The notes beneath the pieces were generated by a model that saw only the letters and a list, made by a program, of their open reading frames with translations, was not told the origin of the DNA and made no database searches. Shown here one piece after another: positions 8,617-17,931 of a DNA stretch of 64,000 nt; position 1 is the stretch's first letter; each line of letters opens with the position of its first letter. Made by a program: the position numbers and the translations under genes. Origin of the DNA: Bacteroidales bacterium (GTDB taxonomy: Bacteria; Bacteroidota; Bacteroidia; Bacteroidales; M50B96); NCBI GenBank assembly GCA_021740905.1, contig JAIOYV010000033.1:1-64000 (forward strand), in the 5' to 3' direction.

Positions 8617-11600
8617 CTACTTCATAATCACCATTTTTTTGGTGTGTATCGCTTTAGGGGTTTCAAGCCTATAATAATACGTACCTGACTGAAGGCTATT
8701 TATCGCATACTTCAAGGTATGATCTCCTTGTTCCAATTCCTTATCGATTAAGATATCTACTCTTTCGCCCAACAAGTTGAAAATGGAAAACCTTACCAAT
8801 GTTTTTTCCGGAAGATAAAAACTGAATTCGGTTTCAACTGAAAAAGGATTCGGAATATTTTGATTAAGAAGTATCCTTGTTGAATTGTAATCCTCAGAAA
8901 GCTGTGCAATAGCAATTTTATCTTTCGAATAGCTGATGTTCCCTTCAATCCAGGATTTTAATTCCACGATTCTCACATCTTTATTCCAAAGCTTTAGTAT
9001 AAATTCTTCCCCTTCAATTAGTCCATCAATTTCGGGTGTGGTTTCATCATCGCCCCAAAGGGTTATGGCAGTGAAATCACTATTAACTACAGCAGAACCT
9101 ACCAGTAAACCAGCAGGGCTGAAAACCCCAATTTCTGCCTCTGCCTCAAAGTTCGATGCAATAATGCCCAGGCTCATATTGTTGCCTGTGTTTTTTGCCT
9201 TTGCAAAATGAACCGGTTGCAGATGAATCGGCGCTGATTTTGAAAATGCACTCGTATTGGCCGGATAAGTAAGGGTTTGGCTTGAGGTCATTTTTATCTG
9301 GTAGCCTTCGCCAGGGTTCATGTTGCCAATTACATTAATTCCGTACTGAGGCCAATAAGTTAGTCCAATTCCATTTTTTGCGATAATGACTTCACTTACA
9401 ATTGGACTTAATAATACATTAATTGGGGCAGGTGTTTGCCGTAAATAACCAAGGTAACTCCATCCTTGAGGAATTGTGATAGGTGTATTTTCTGGTACAA
9501 CCGATATTCCTGCCACTGTCATAGTCTGGGCCGAGGAAAGATTTATCTGATAACCTTCACCAATAAGGATATTGCCAATCACATTAATTCCATATTGCGG
9601 CCAGTAAGTCAAGCCTAAGCCATCCTTAGCAATAATTACCTCTGTAACAAAAGATGCGCAAAGACTGTCAAGATTTGGCTCAAAAGGATCAATGTAACTT
9701 GAGAAATAACTCCATCCCTGTGGCAAACTAATATATTGATATTCAACAGTGATAGCTTCAATGGAAGATAGACTACTCATCCCATTGGTAATATATGTAT
9801 TTGTATTTGGCATGGAAGGAGGTTGGATATAGGTAGCTTCTGCCTCAAACACGGTTTCATCGCTTGACCTCCATATTTTCCATTTAAAGGTTTCCCCTGA
9901 ACTAAAGCCATCAAATTCGGGAGTTTGAGAATCGTTTCCCCAAGCAATAAATGTAAGGGGTTGCCCTGACCATTCTGCATAACCGGCACAAGCTAATATT
10001 CCTAATGAATCATAAAATACACCAAGGTAATCGCCATTTGATATTTGGACACCATCAATAGTAACAGGAGTTGTATTTTGAATTAAAATGGTGTGGAAAT
10101 TACCTGTATTTAGATAGCCCCATGCTGGCGCAAATCCATTTAACTGGCCATTTACGGTAAAAACACCAGATTGTTGGCATTGGTTCGCATCACTTACTGT
10201 AACAGCGTAAACACCAGTAATAAGATTGTAAATGGTTAAAGATGTTGCAGCGTTTGACCATAAATATGTATATGGAGATATACCACCGGAAATAGAAAGT
10301 TGGATAGAACCATCCGAACCTCCAATGTTTGAAACATCAGTAACAGTTGCATTTATTGCTATCTCATTCGGCTGGGTAACTTGTGCACTATCATGAAGAA
10401 CACTCCCAGCATCATCAGTAATTGTAATGAAGTACCATCCCGAAGAAAGGCTACTTATGGTTTCTACTGTATCACCAGTCGACCACAAATAATTGTATGG
10501 AGTCGTACCACCAGTTGCAATTGCGGATAAGCTCCCGTCATTTGATCCAAAACAGGACACGGATTGTGAGTAATAATCTACACTAAGGTTAGATTCTGTA
10601 ATATCGATGATAGCAAATCCTTGTGTCACAGTTAAGGTTGAAAAATCTCCAACATAGTTAAAACTGCCTGATGCAGTATCAATCTGAATTAATCCACTGG
10701 AAGCTGTACTATAATCATAATAAGTAGAATAAAGTGTGCCACTGTATTTATCAAATTCTAACCCAGTATAGTTTGCCTCACCATAGAAATATCCTAAAAT
10801 ATTGGAAGTGTCTGTTTGTATATTAAAGGTATAGTATCTATTTAATGAAATATTCACAGTATAGAGTAACCCATCCGGGCTACAAGCAAGACCGCGAAAC
10901 CCATAGGAAACACTCATGTTTCCAATGATTGAATCATTTCCTGATTCTACATCAATCAAATAAATATCTCCGAATTGTGTAATTCCATAAAGCATACTAT
11001 CAACTTCATTATAAGCAATTCCATCGAGACCATCCACAATTTGAGCAACGGTGTCAACAGTACCATCAAAAATACCAATGGTAACTAAGTAATCGGATAA
11101 ATAAGAGTCGAGAACAGCATACCACTTGTTATTAGCCCATGTACCTGTGCTGAAAGATACACCTGAAGCAAACGGATATTCAATAGCAGGATTATCTAGG
11201 TCAAACAACCTATACTCTCCATAAACATTGACTACGGCAGGTCTGTCTATATCCAATACTTCAATTGTAAAACTGGCAGTATCATTAATAAAATTTGCAT
11301 CATTTTGCAAAGAAAGGTTAACTGTAAGTTGAGAACTTCCTACAGAACCTAACTGCAATGGATGATTTAATTGATGGAAATATTCTTCAAATGTTGGTAA
11401 GCTAACCAATATGGTATCAATATATGTTATTCCACCACTAAAACTGTAGGAGACAAACACCTGTTGATTTGTAAAATCTAAGCCAAAGTTTTTAATACCG
11501 ATGCTTGCATTTTGACCCAACTCACCAATAGCAGGTACCGTAATTTCACTTGTGTGTATGGTCGTAACTCCTATATCATTATCTGGTATGGCAATGCAAT

Positions 11601-14600
11601 CTTTTTCTGTCCATCCACTCAAAGAATCTGAAAAGTTGAAATTAATCAGTTCTCCATTTTGATAATTAGTGGAATAATCATGTAAAGTTGTACTACTACT
11701 GTTTTCATCAAAAGGCCAATAACCCACAAGATTGGTTTGGCTATTTATTCCACAAAATTGCTCCTGTATTTCAGATTGAGATAATACTGTATTCCAAATC
11801 TTGACCTCATCAATTTCACCATGATAGGGTCTTTGTAGATCTGAACGATTTCCAAGAAGCAATGAATCACCAACATTATTATTAACATTGCCTATAGGAA
11901 TATCCACAAAAGGATAATTAATCTGAGCTTCTGAACCATTAATATATATATGAGGATCTCCAGTAGAATATGTGAATGCCACATGTTGCCAACTATTAAG
12001 TGAGACAGAATTCTCCGGGGTATTCATGTAGATACTTTGTCCATTTTCCATTTGCATCATAATGAGAAGGCTATGAGTATTATATGCACTATATCCATTA
12101 TTATGTAAGAAAACTATGATTTTTTCTTTTGTGAATAGGTATCCATAACCAGCACCTGAGACTGAACCCCAATTCCTAGGGTTTATCCATGAAGCAATTG
12201 TAAATGAATCCTGAAGGTTTAAGCTTGGTGAAGCAGGTATTTCAACATAATCATTTGCACCATCAAAGGATAAATCCATTGATATTCCATAGGGGATGAG
12301 ATATGAGCCTATTTTTTCACAATTACTTGCATCAATTATAGTAATTGTATAGTTTCCCGATGATACATTAATTAAGTCTTCGGTGACGTTTCCATTGCTC
12401 CATGAATAGGTGTAGGGAGCAGTGCCCCCGGATATTGTAATATCAATGCTACCATCAGAATTTCCATTATCAGGACTTATTATTTCTGATATACTTATTT
12501 CAGGAACAAAACTTACCGTATAGTTTTCTGTTTGGGTACACCCATTAGCATCAGTAACAATAACAGAATAATTACCTATAGACACATTGTACAAATCTTC
12601 TGTGGCGGCTCCATTGCTCCAATCAAATGAATAATTCCCTGCTCCTCCATTAATACTTATGTTGATGCTCCCATCGACTGCACCTGCACAACTTACATTG
12701 CTTACTGAAGTAGATATTGTAATAGCTAAATTTGAATTAATGTTATAACTAGCAGTCTTGGAGCAGGCATTATCATCGGTTACTGTAACTGAATAAAGAC
12801 CACCGGAAAGATTTGAAATATCCTCTGAAGCAGATCCGCTATTCCAAAGAAAACTATATGGAGATATTCCTCCACTTACATTCAGATCAATAGCACCATC
12901 CTGCGAATTGAAACAATTTTCGTCTGTCAAAGTCCCTCCAATCTCAATATCAGTGGGAGCAGTTACAGTAAATTCGGCTGTCCCAACACATACATTGCTG
13001 CCTGATACAGTTATCGAATAATTTCCTGCCTGTAAACTTGATATATTCTGAGAGACAGCCCCATTACTCCAAACTATAGAATAGGGTAAAGTTCCCCCAA
13101 CAATGGATGTCGTAATACTTCCATCGTTTCCTGAATAACAACTTACATTGGTCTCTAACCCTGAAATCCCAATATTACCTCCTGTGCCCACAAAGAAGCT
13201 TTCTATTACACCACAACCCGCAATATCGTTTACAGTTACTGAATAGTTCCCTGTACCTAAACTTGAAATAGCAGCACTTGTCGATCCTGTATCCCATATA
13301 TAAGAATACGGAGCATATCCACCGCTTACAGAAAGTGTAATACTACCTGTTTGTCCATTATTACACGAAGCATCGACAAGGTTCTCGTTAAGCAAAATGG
13401 GCGTTGCAGTGGCAATCTGTGTAGTTTCAGTTTGGAGACAATTATTCGCATCGCTTACAGTAACCGAATAAATTCCAACTGACAAAGTGCTTAGATCCTC
13501 TATCATTGATCCATTGCTCCATACGTATGAATATGGCAAAGTCCCACCAGAAACGGTAAGGTCAATTGATCCATTAGAAAATCCAAAACACGCTATATCG
13601 TAATTGATGGACGATAATGTTAAGGGCCCCGGTTCCGAAATATTGAAAGATAGATTGGATTCTATAAATCCTGAATCGGTAATAGTAACCTGGTAGCTTC
13701 CAGGTCCCAGGTTAGAAATTGAAGAAACTGACACCCCTGTTGACCACGAATAAGTATAGGGTGAAATCCCATCGGAAACGTTTAGCTCAATTGCTCCATT
13801 ATTTAATCCAAAACAGGAGACATTCGCAACTATTGGATCAATATTCATCACTTGTGTACTGACAACTATTAAATCCTGTGCAATTAGGGAATCACTGTTT
13901 CCTCCATCTGATATTATAAGGCTTACAGAATAAATACCAGGATTTGTATAGAAATGCAAAGGATTTTGATCCATTGATGTTACTCCATCTCCAAAATCCC
14001 AAAACAAAGAATCTACGCAACCAGAACTTAAATCTGTAAATTGAATTGATCCGCCAGGCTCAATTAAAGTATCTGAAAAAGTAAAATTAGCAGCGAGATC
14101 ACTTACATGAATTATTTTGGTATAGGATACTGTGTCTGAAGTAATAGAATCAGAGACGATTAAAGAAACACTATAAATGCCTGTATCAAGGTAAGTATGA
14201 AGTGGGTTTTGAATGGTATCGTTAAATCCATCCCCATAATCCCAGTACCAAGTCAATATGTTTCCAGTGCTTGAATCAGCAAACTGAACTTGTGTACCTG
14301 GCGAGACACATGTATCGCTTATTGCAAAATCGGCAACTAATCCCACTATAATATAATTTGGTTTAACAATTGTGTCGGAAACAACCCCGTCCGATACAAT
14401 TAATGAAACTGTATATGCCCCGGGATTCTGATAAGTATGTACTGGGTTTTGAACATTACTTGTTAAACTATCTCCAAAATCCCAATGCCATGCATTTGGA
14501 TATCCTTCTGATAGATCATTAAAATGAACATCAAAAGGATTAGAACCGATAGTTGTGTCAGCTTCAAAATCAGCTAACAATGTATCCGGGTTATACGGGA

Positions 14601-15543
14601 TTGCAAATCCAAGGTATTGTGCATCTAGTAAAAAGCTATCAATATAGGTTGATTGGCCAGTATTTATATTCACTGAACGAAGCTGTCCTCCAGATAGTGA
14701 TCCATTTGCTAATGCGACCCAATTATATGCAGCCATATATAAATTACCCGTATAATGATCAAATTGCATACTCTGACCCGAGATATAATTAGGCCAAAAA
14801 CCAAGATTACCAATTAGATTTTTCGAACCAGTAACTTGATTTACTGAGTATAATTGATTATCCCACAAAAGCGTATCCCACTTTGCACCGTAAAAATTTC
14901 CAGATAAGTCACAAGCTATTGCATAAAATCCATTATCACTATCTTGACTAATTAAATTGCCAACTCCTGTAAGCCAATTTATGTTATATAGTGATCCATC
15001 CCATTGAATTCCCAATAATATATCGTTGAGATAATCAAAAGTAATGCCTACAAGTCCAGGCACTGTTGATCCAACTGTATCAATAGAACCGTCGTATATG
15101 TTGATTTTAACTAATAAATCAGTATTTGTATTACAATACCATTGATTGTATATCCATGTACCAGCTATAGGCCATCCCGAGCTTAGTTGAGGACTTATTG
15201 GATAATCAACACTAGGATTATCTAGGTCGAAGATTACTAAATCACTAAAATAAGAATTAAACGCATATGCAGGTCGATTTATCGTTGTAGTTACGTTTGA
15301 CAAACTTTTAGTATTGTTCCTATTATGTGAACTATTTCCAGAATATGGTGAAGTATTAAATGGCATTTTGTTTATATCTGGATTATTATATTGAGCCTGC
15401 ATATTAATGATTGAACCAACATTTACAGAAGAGGGACTGTTTTTTTTTGACTTCTCTTTTACAAGAATTTGTGAATTAGCTATTCCTGCTATCATAAGAA
15501 ATACGGCTTGCACTAAAGCTAATCTAATTAGGATTGTTTTCAT
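8617..15543 (-). CDS. Giant T9SS surface protein with beta-propeller-like, PKD, SprB and LamG domains
   Basis: Exported 2308-aa multidomain adhesin-like protein. Order: signal peptide (MKTILIRLALVQAVFLMIAG); a propeller-like region (about 90-320); three PKD domains with WDFGD/WDYGD motifs (about 320-560); seven SprB repeats (about 568-1081; pattern VSCFGxxNGxIxLxVSGGxxPY); a LamG/concanavalin-like lectin domain (about 1085-1305; FDGANDYVEIPASPSLN ... GEIDEVKIWN); a CARDB-like stretch; a second propeller-like copy sharing 'LFDLDNPxxxYP'; and two more SprB repeats. The shared C-terminal cassette follows: LGVFYD/AWGND module (plus-strand about 9740-10140), two GWSY/YWPQYGINVIGN/GYQI modules (about 9250-9735), AEIGVF/LWGDDE module (about 8920-9235) and a T9SS type A domain (IPNPFSVET ... 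SGTYYYRLE ... KKMVIMK). SprB is the gliding adhesin of Flavobacterium johnsoniae; here the repeats only show surface location. It starts 10 nt after the 571-aa gene, so the two form an operon. Confidence 0.92.
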   Translation of the reverse strand: MKTILIRLALVQAVFLMIAGIANSQILVKEKSKKNSPSSVNVGSIINMQAQYNNPDINKMPFNTSPYSGNSSHNRNNTKSLSNVTTTINRPAYAFNSYFSDLVIFDLDNPSVDYPISPQLSSGWPIAGTWIYNQWYCNTNTDLLVKINIYDGSIDTVGSTVPGLVGITFDYLNDILLGIQWDGSLYNINWLTGVGNLISQDSDNGFYAIACDLSGNFYGAKWDTLLWDNQLYSVNQVTGSKNLIGNLGFWPNYISGQSMQFDHYTGNLYMAAYNWVALANGSLSGGQLRSVNINTGQSTYIDSFLLDAQYLGFAIPYNPDTLLADFEADTTIGSNPFDVHFNDLSEGYPNAWHWDFGDSLTSNVQNPVHTYQNPGAYTVSLIVSDGVVSDTIVKPNYIIVGLVADFAISDTCVSPGTQVQFADSSTGNILTWYWDYGDGFNDTIQNPLHTYLDTGIYSVSLIVSDSITSDTVSYTKIIHVSDLAANFTFSDTLIEPGGSIQFTDLSSGCVDSLFWDFGDGVTSMDQNPLHFYTNPGIYSVSLIISDGGNSDSLIAQDLIVVSTQVMNIDPIVANVSCFGLNNGAIELNVSDGISPYTYSWSTGVSVSSISNLGPGSYQVTITDSGFIESNLSFNISEPGPLTLSSINYDIACFGFSNGSIDLTVSGGTLPYSYVWSNGSMIEDLSTLSVGIYSVTVSDANNCLQTETTQIATATPILLNENLVDASCNNGQTGSITLSVSGGYAPYSYIWDTGSTSAAISSLGTGNYSVTVNDIAGCGVIESFFVGTGGNIGISGLETNVSCYSGNDGSITTSIVGGTLPYSIVWSNGAVSQNISSLQAGNYSITVSGSNVCVGTAEFTVTAPTDIEIGGTLTDENCFNSQDGAIDLNVSGGISPYSFLWNSGSASEDISNLSGGLYSVTVTDDNACSKTASYNINSNLAITISTSVSNVSCAGAVDGSINISINGGAGNYSFDWSNGAATEDLYNVSIGNYSVIVTDANGCTQTENYTVSFVPEISISEIISPDNGNSDGSIDITISGGTAPYTYSWSNGNVTEDLINVSSGNYTITIIDASNCEKIGSYLIPYGISMDLSFDGANDYVEIPASPSLNLQDSFTIASWINPRNWGSVSGAGYGYLFTKEKIIVFLHNNGYSAYNTHSLLIMMQMENGQSIYMNTPENSVSLNSWQHVAFTYSTGDPHIYINGSEAQINYPFVDIPIGNVNNNVGDSLLLGNRSDLQRPYHGEIDEVKIWNTVLSQSEIQEQFCGINSQTNLVGYWPFDENSSSTTLHDYSTNYQNGELINFNFSDSLSGWTEKDCIAIPDNDIGVTTIHTSEITVPAIGELGQNASIGIKNFGLDFTNQQVFVSYSFSGGITYIDTILVSLPTFEEYFHQLNHPLQLGSVGSSQLTVNLSLQNDANFINDTASFTIEVLDIDRPAVVNVYGEYRLFDLDNPAIEYPFASGVSFSTGTWANNKWYAVLDSYLSDYLVTIGIFDGTVDTVAQIVDGLDGIAYNEVDSMLYGITQFGDIYLIDVESGNDSIIGNMSVSYGFRGLACSPDGLLYTVNISLNRYYTFNIQTDTSNILGYFYGEANYTGLEFDKYSGTLYSTYYDYSTASSGLIQIDTASGSFNYVGDFSTLTVTQGFAIIDITESNLSVDYYSQSVSCFGSNDGSLSAIATGGTTPYNYLWSTGDTVETISSLSSGWYFITITDDAGSVLHDSAQVTQPNEIAINATVTDVSNIGGSDGSIQLSISGGISPYTYLWSNAATSLTIYNLITGVYAVTVSDANQCQQSGVFTVNGQLNGFAPAWGYLNTGNFHTILIQNTTPVTIDGVQISNGDYLGVFYDSLGILACAGYAEWSGQPLTFIAWGNDSQTPEFDGFSSGETFKWKIWRSSDETVFEAEATYIQPPSMPNTNTYITNGMSSLSSIEAITVEYQYISLPQGWSYFSSYIDPFEPNLDSLCASFVTEVIIAKDGLGLTYWPQYGINVIGNILIGEGYQINLSSAQTMTVAGISVVPENTPITIPQGWSYLGYLRQTPAPINVLLSPIVSEVIIAKNGIGLTYWPQYGINVIGNMNPGEGYQIKMTSSQTLTYPANTSAFSKSAPIHLQPVHFAKAKNTGNNMSLGIIASNFEAEAEIGVFSPAGLLVGSAVVNSDFTAITLWGDDETTPEIDGLIEGEEFILKLWNKDVRIVELKSWIEGNISYSKDKIAIAQLSEDYNSTRILLNQNIPNPFSVETEFSFYLPEKTLVRFSIFNLLGERVDILIDKELEQGDHTLKYAINSLQSGTYYYRLETPKAIHTKKMVIMK

Positions 15544-15553
15544 CGTTTATTTA

Positions 15554-17269
15554 TTATTTGTTGTTATTGATATAGAATAGAATACCTGTTTGGAATTGAT
15601 GGTAATTATTATAAATGTTATGTACCTGATTGTGGAATCGCCATCTTACAAAAATCTTGTTCGAGGAATCTTTTGTTTGCCAGAAACCCATTATTTCAAA
15701 TGTGTTGCTTTTATTTTCATAATCCCGATATGGTTTCCCATTTTTCCATTCACTAATTAGTTCAGGGTTGTTGAATGCGGAAATTAGGAAGTTCAACCGG
15801 TACGATAGCACCATCCCAAACCTCTCATCAGGGTAGAACTGGATTTTTGCTTCTGGAGACAGGGTAAAATAGTTAATCCCAAAATCGTTCACAATTCCTG
15901 AATTCACAATGTTCGTGTCGATACTTAAATGATGAATTGAATCGCGTATTAGAGTGCTTCCGAATCGTGCACCTGCATTTATCTGTGCATGAAATTTTCC
16001 TTCGGGACTATCAAAGAATAAAACATTTAAGTCAATGCCTAGCGATAACCTCTGGTATCTGTGAATATCTAATGGGTTCGTTCTTAAAGATGTCCTTAAT
16101 TTTGGTCCGGATACCGGATTAATATATAAGTCCTCCTCTCTTAATGGTATTAAATATCGGTTATTGTCCTCTAGCTTAGACAGAGTGAATGAAGGTTCGA
16201 TAAATTGCAGCCAACCATATCCCTGGAACAGTTTATTCAACCAAAACTTATTTGTTGTCTGGTGTCTTCTTGTATTTATTTGGATATCTTTCGAAAACTC
16301 AGTTTGGACTAGGCCGTTTGGATTATCACCGTTAACACCCATAAGGTCAGTAAACACAATAAAATCAAATAGTCGGTTTGAATCCATTTTTCTTAACTCA
16401 ACCTTTTCGCCACCGTAAGTGTAAATCGTATTATTCTGTGGACTATAATCTTTGGTTCTTTGCCGAATTTTGTAGTCGTATTTAAGGACATCACCTAATA
16501 CAACATATATGTTTGTATCAATTCTATTAGAATAGAGTTTTGTTTCGTAAAGTGCTTTATAGTTGATTCTACTTGAAAAACCAATTCCATATTTATTTTC
16601 AAAGACTAGGCCATTGAATAATGGTGTATTATCTCCGGAAGCATTAATTTTTATAGTCTCAATAAATCCATCGAAAAATTCAATCTCAACATCTTTTACT
16701 ATCAATGTATCAATAGTTACCAGTCGATTATACAGAACCGCATTCTTTTCATTGTTTGGCACTATAGTCGAATCAATCTCAATATTTTTATTCTTTTTCT
16801 TATCACTTTTACAACTTAGGCATTTTTTAAGTTTTGCCAATCTTGTCTCATCCGGATAATAATATTTAAGTTCAACTAAAGTATCAATTGTAAGCTCCCC
16901 AATAATTGGTACATTCTCTTCCTTTTCTAATAGTACTTCGAGGGCTAGCAAAGTAAATAATTCTCTTGCCTGACTACTTAAATCCTCTTTATCAAATTTA
17001 GTTTCAGAATCAAATAAAGATTTTAATTTCTCACTAAATATTAATTCAAAATTTTTCATTTTGAGCTTGTTTATAATGAATGAAACGGTTTGTGCATCAT
17101 CATTATAATTGGTTATGGTTATTGATAAATCACCATTGTCATGCTGCTTTGTTATAAATGTAAAGAGCTTATCATTCAAAGTAAATACCTCTTCAATATT
17201 CTGTGCTATTATGCTACTGTTTAGAAGCAAGAGGAATAACACCAATAAATTATAAATAATTTTTTTCAT
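15554..17269 (-). CDS. Exported protein of unknown function, probable outer-membrane beta-barrel
   Basis: 571 aa, with signal peptide MKKIIYNLLVLFLLLLNSSI followed by AQ. I do not recognise a named family. The N-terminal third is charged and possibly alpha/beta. A Lys-rich patch with CLSC-type cysteines (KKCLSCKSDKKKNKN) lies near residue 145. From about residue 340 to the end the sequence alternates in the manner of amphipathic strands with aromatic ends (RYQRLSLGIDLNVLFF, FGMVLSYRLNFLISAF, TFEIMGFWQTKD, FQTGILFYINN), which suggests an outer-membrane barrel. The last segment ends in NNNK and lacks a T9SS sorting domain. Its stop lies 10 nt before the start of the 2308-aa surface protein, so the two are co-transcribed and may be partners, much as SprF is encoded with SprB; it is not recognisably SprF (usually about 300 aa). 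The role is inferred from context only. Confidence 0.7.
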   Translation of the reverse strand: MKKIIYNLLVLFLLLLNSSIIAQNIEEVFTLNDKLFTFITKQHDNGDLSITITNYNDDAQTVSFIINKLKMKNFELIFSEKLKSLFDSETKFDKEDLSSQARELFTLLALEVLLEKEENVPIIGELTIDTLVELKYYYPDETRLAKLKKCLSCKSDKKKNKNIEIDSTIVPNNEKNAVLYNRLVTIDTLIVKDVEIEFFDGFIETIKINASGDNTPLFNGLVFENKYGIGFSSRINYKALYETKLYSNRIDTNIYVVLGDVLKYDYKIRQRTKDYSPQNNTIYTYGGEKVELRKMDSNRLFDFIVFTDLMGVNGDNPNGLVQTEFSKDIQINTRRHQTTNKFWLNKLFQGYGWLQFIEPSFTLSKLEDNNRYLIPLREEDLYINPVSGPKLRTSLRTNPLDIHRYQRLSLGIDLNVLFFDSPEGKFHAQINAGARFGSTLIRDSIHHLSIDTNIVNSGIVNDFGINYFTLSPEAKIQFYPDERFGMVLSYRLNFLISAFNNPELISEWKNGKPYRDYENKSNTFEIMGFWQTKDSSNKIFVRWRFHNQVHNIYNNYHQFQTGILFYINNNK

Positions 17270-17511
17270 AGTTCAATTTCCTTTTTATGGTTAATACTTA
17301 AAAACATTTCGGTAATCACATGCTTAATTATCGATTGTAAAAATATATGTGACAGGGCTTCTGAACATCACCGGAAACAACCAAAAGAAAAATTAGTGGT
17401 TTTCAGCTACTGGGAATTTTATTTTTGGCATTATTAAAGATCTTTTCATAGTCGCTTTCTTATTTAGAATAATTACAGATAGCAAATAAAAGGAATCTAA
17501 TTAGGTAAGTC

Positions 17512-17531
17512 AATACTCAATATTGAGTATT
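17512..17531. promoter_or_regulatory. Perfect 20-bp palindrome, candidate operator
   Basis: AATACTCAATATTGAGTATT is a perfect palindrome followed by T on the plus strand. It lies in the 662-bp divergent intergenic region, 243 bp upstream of the 571-aa gene and 400 bp upstream of the aconitase-family gene. It could bind a dimeric regulator; a terminator is less likely because no gene ends here. Confidence 0.4.
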
Positions 17532-17684
17532 TTTTACAAAAAGTAAAAGAAGGTTAAAATAATGATTCTGCTTGTTATGTTATTGAATTTTAATGATATA
17601 AACAAAATTAGCTAAAATTTTGGTCAATTTTAAGTTCCTGAAGTCGTAAAATGAGAAAGGTAGTTTTTGTTTCGCTTCTTTTAT

Positions 17685-17704
17685 AGAAACACAAGGTTGT
17701 TTCT
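17685..17704. promoter_or_regulatory. Candidate operator, copy 1 of a repeated dyad
   Basis: AGAAACA-N6-TGTTTCT, 7-bp arms. Same consensus as the larger dyad at 17716-17739; the two centres are 33 bp apart, about three DNA turns, so bound dimers would lie on one face. Located about 230 bp upstream of the aconitase-family gene. Confidence 0.5.
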
Positions 17705-17715
17705 GCATTTTATCA

Positions 17716-17739
17716 TTAGAAACACCTGGGTGTTTCTAA
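17716..17739. promoter_or_regulatory. Candidate operator, copy 2: perfect 11-bp-arm dyad
   Basis: Arms TTAGAAACACC (17716-17726) and GGTGTTTCTAA (17729-17739) are perfect reverse complements around a 2-nt centre. The core AGAAACA-N6-TGTTTCT repeats copy 1. There is no T tract and no upstream gene ending here, so it reads as a protein-binding site and not a terminator. Confidence 0.55.
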
Positions 17740-17891
17740 AATAGATTCCCAAATTGGATTTTAGCTTATGAGAATTCTACCTTTTAGGGAATTTGAAATT
17801 CTTCCACTCCCTGTTAAATTTATACCTCATAAACCTGTTTTTCCAACATAAAATAATACAAGTTCAATCATTTCTATCATTCAGATTTAAC

Positions 17892-17899
17892 TATTTTTG
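17892..17899 (+). promoter_or_regulatory. Putative Bacteroidetes -7 box upstream of the aconitase-family gene
   Basis: TATTTTTG matches the TAnnTTTG -7 consensus, 32 nt before the ATG at 17932. The -33 TTTG element is not clear, so this is tentative. Confidence 0.35.
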
Positions 17900-17931
17900 C
17901 CATTCAAATTTTAAAAATTAAACCTACGAAA

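Noticed and set aside
8617-15543. Gliding adhesin SprB itself
   Set aside because: SprB repeats are present, but PKD, LamG and type A sorting domains and the lack of an SprF-like neighbour do not fit true SprB.
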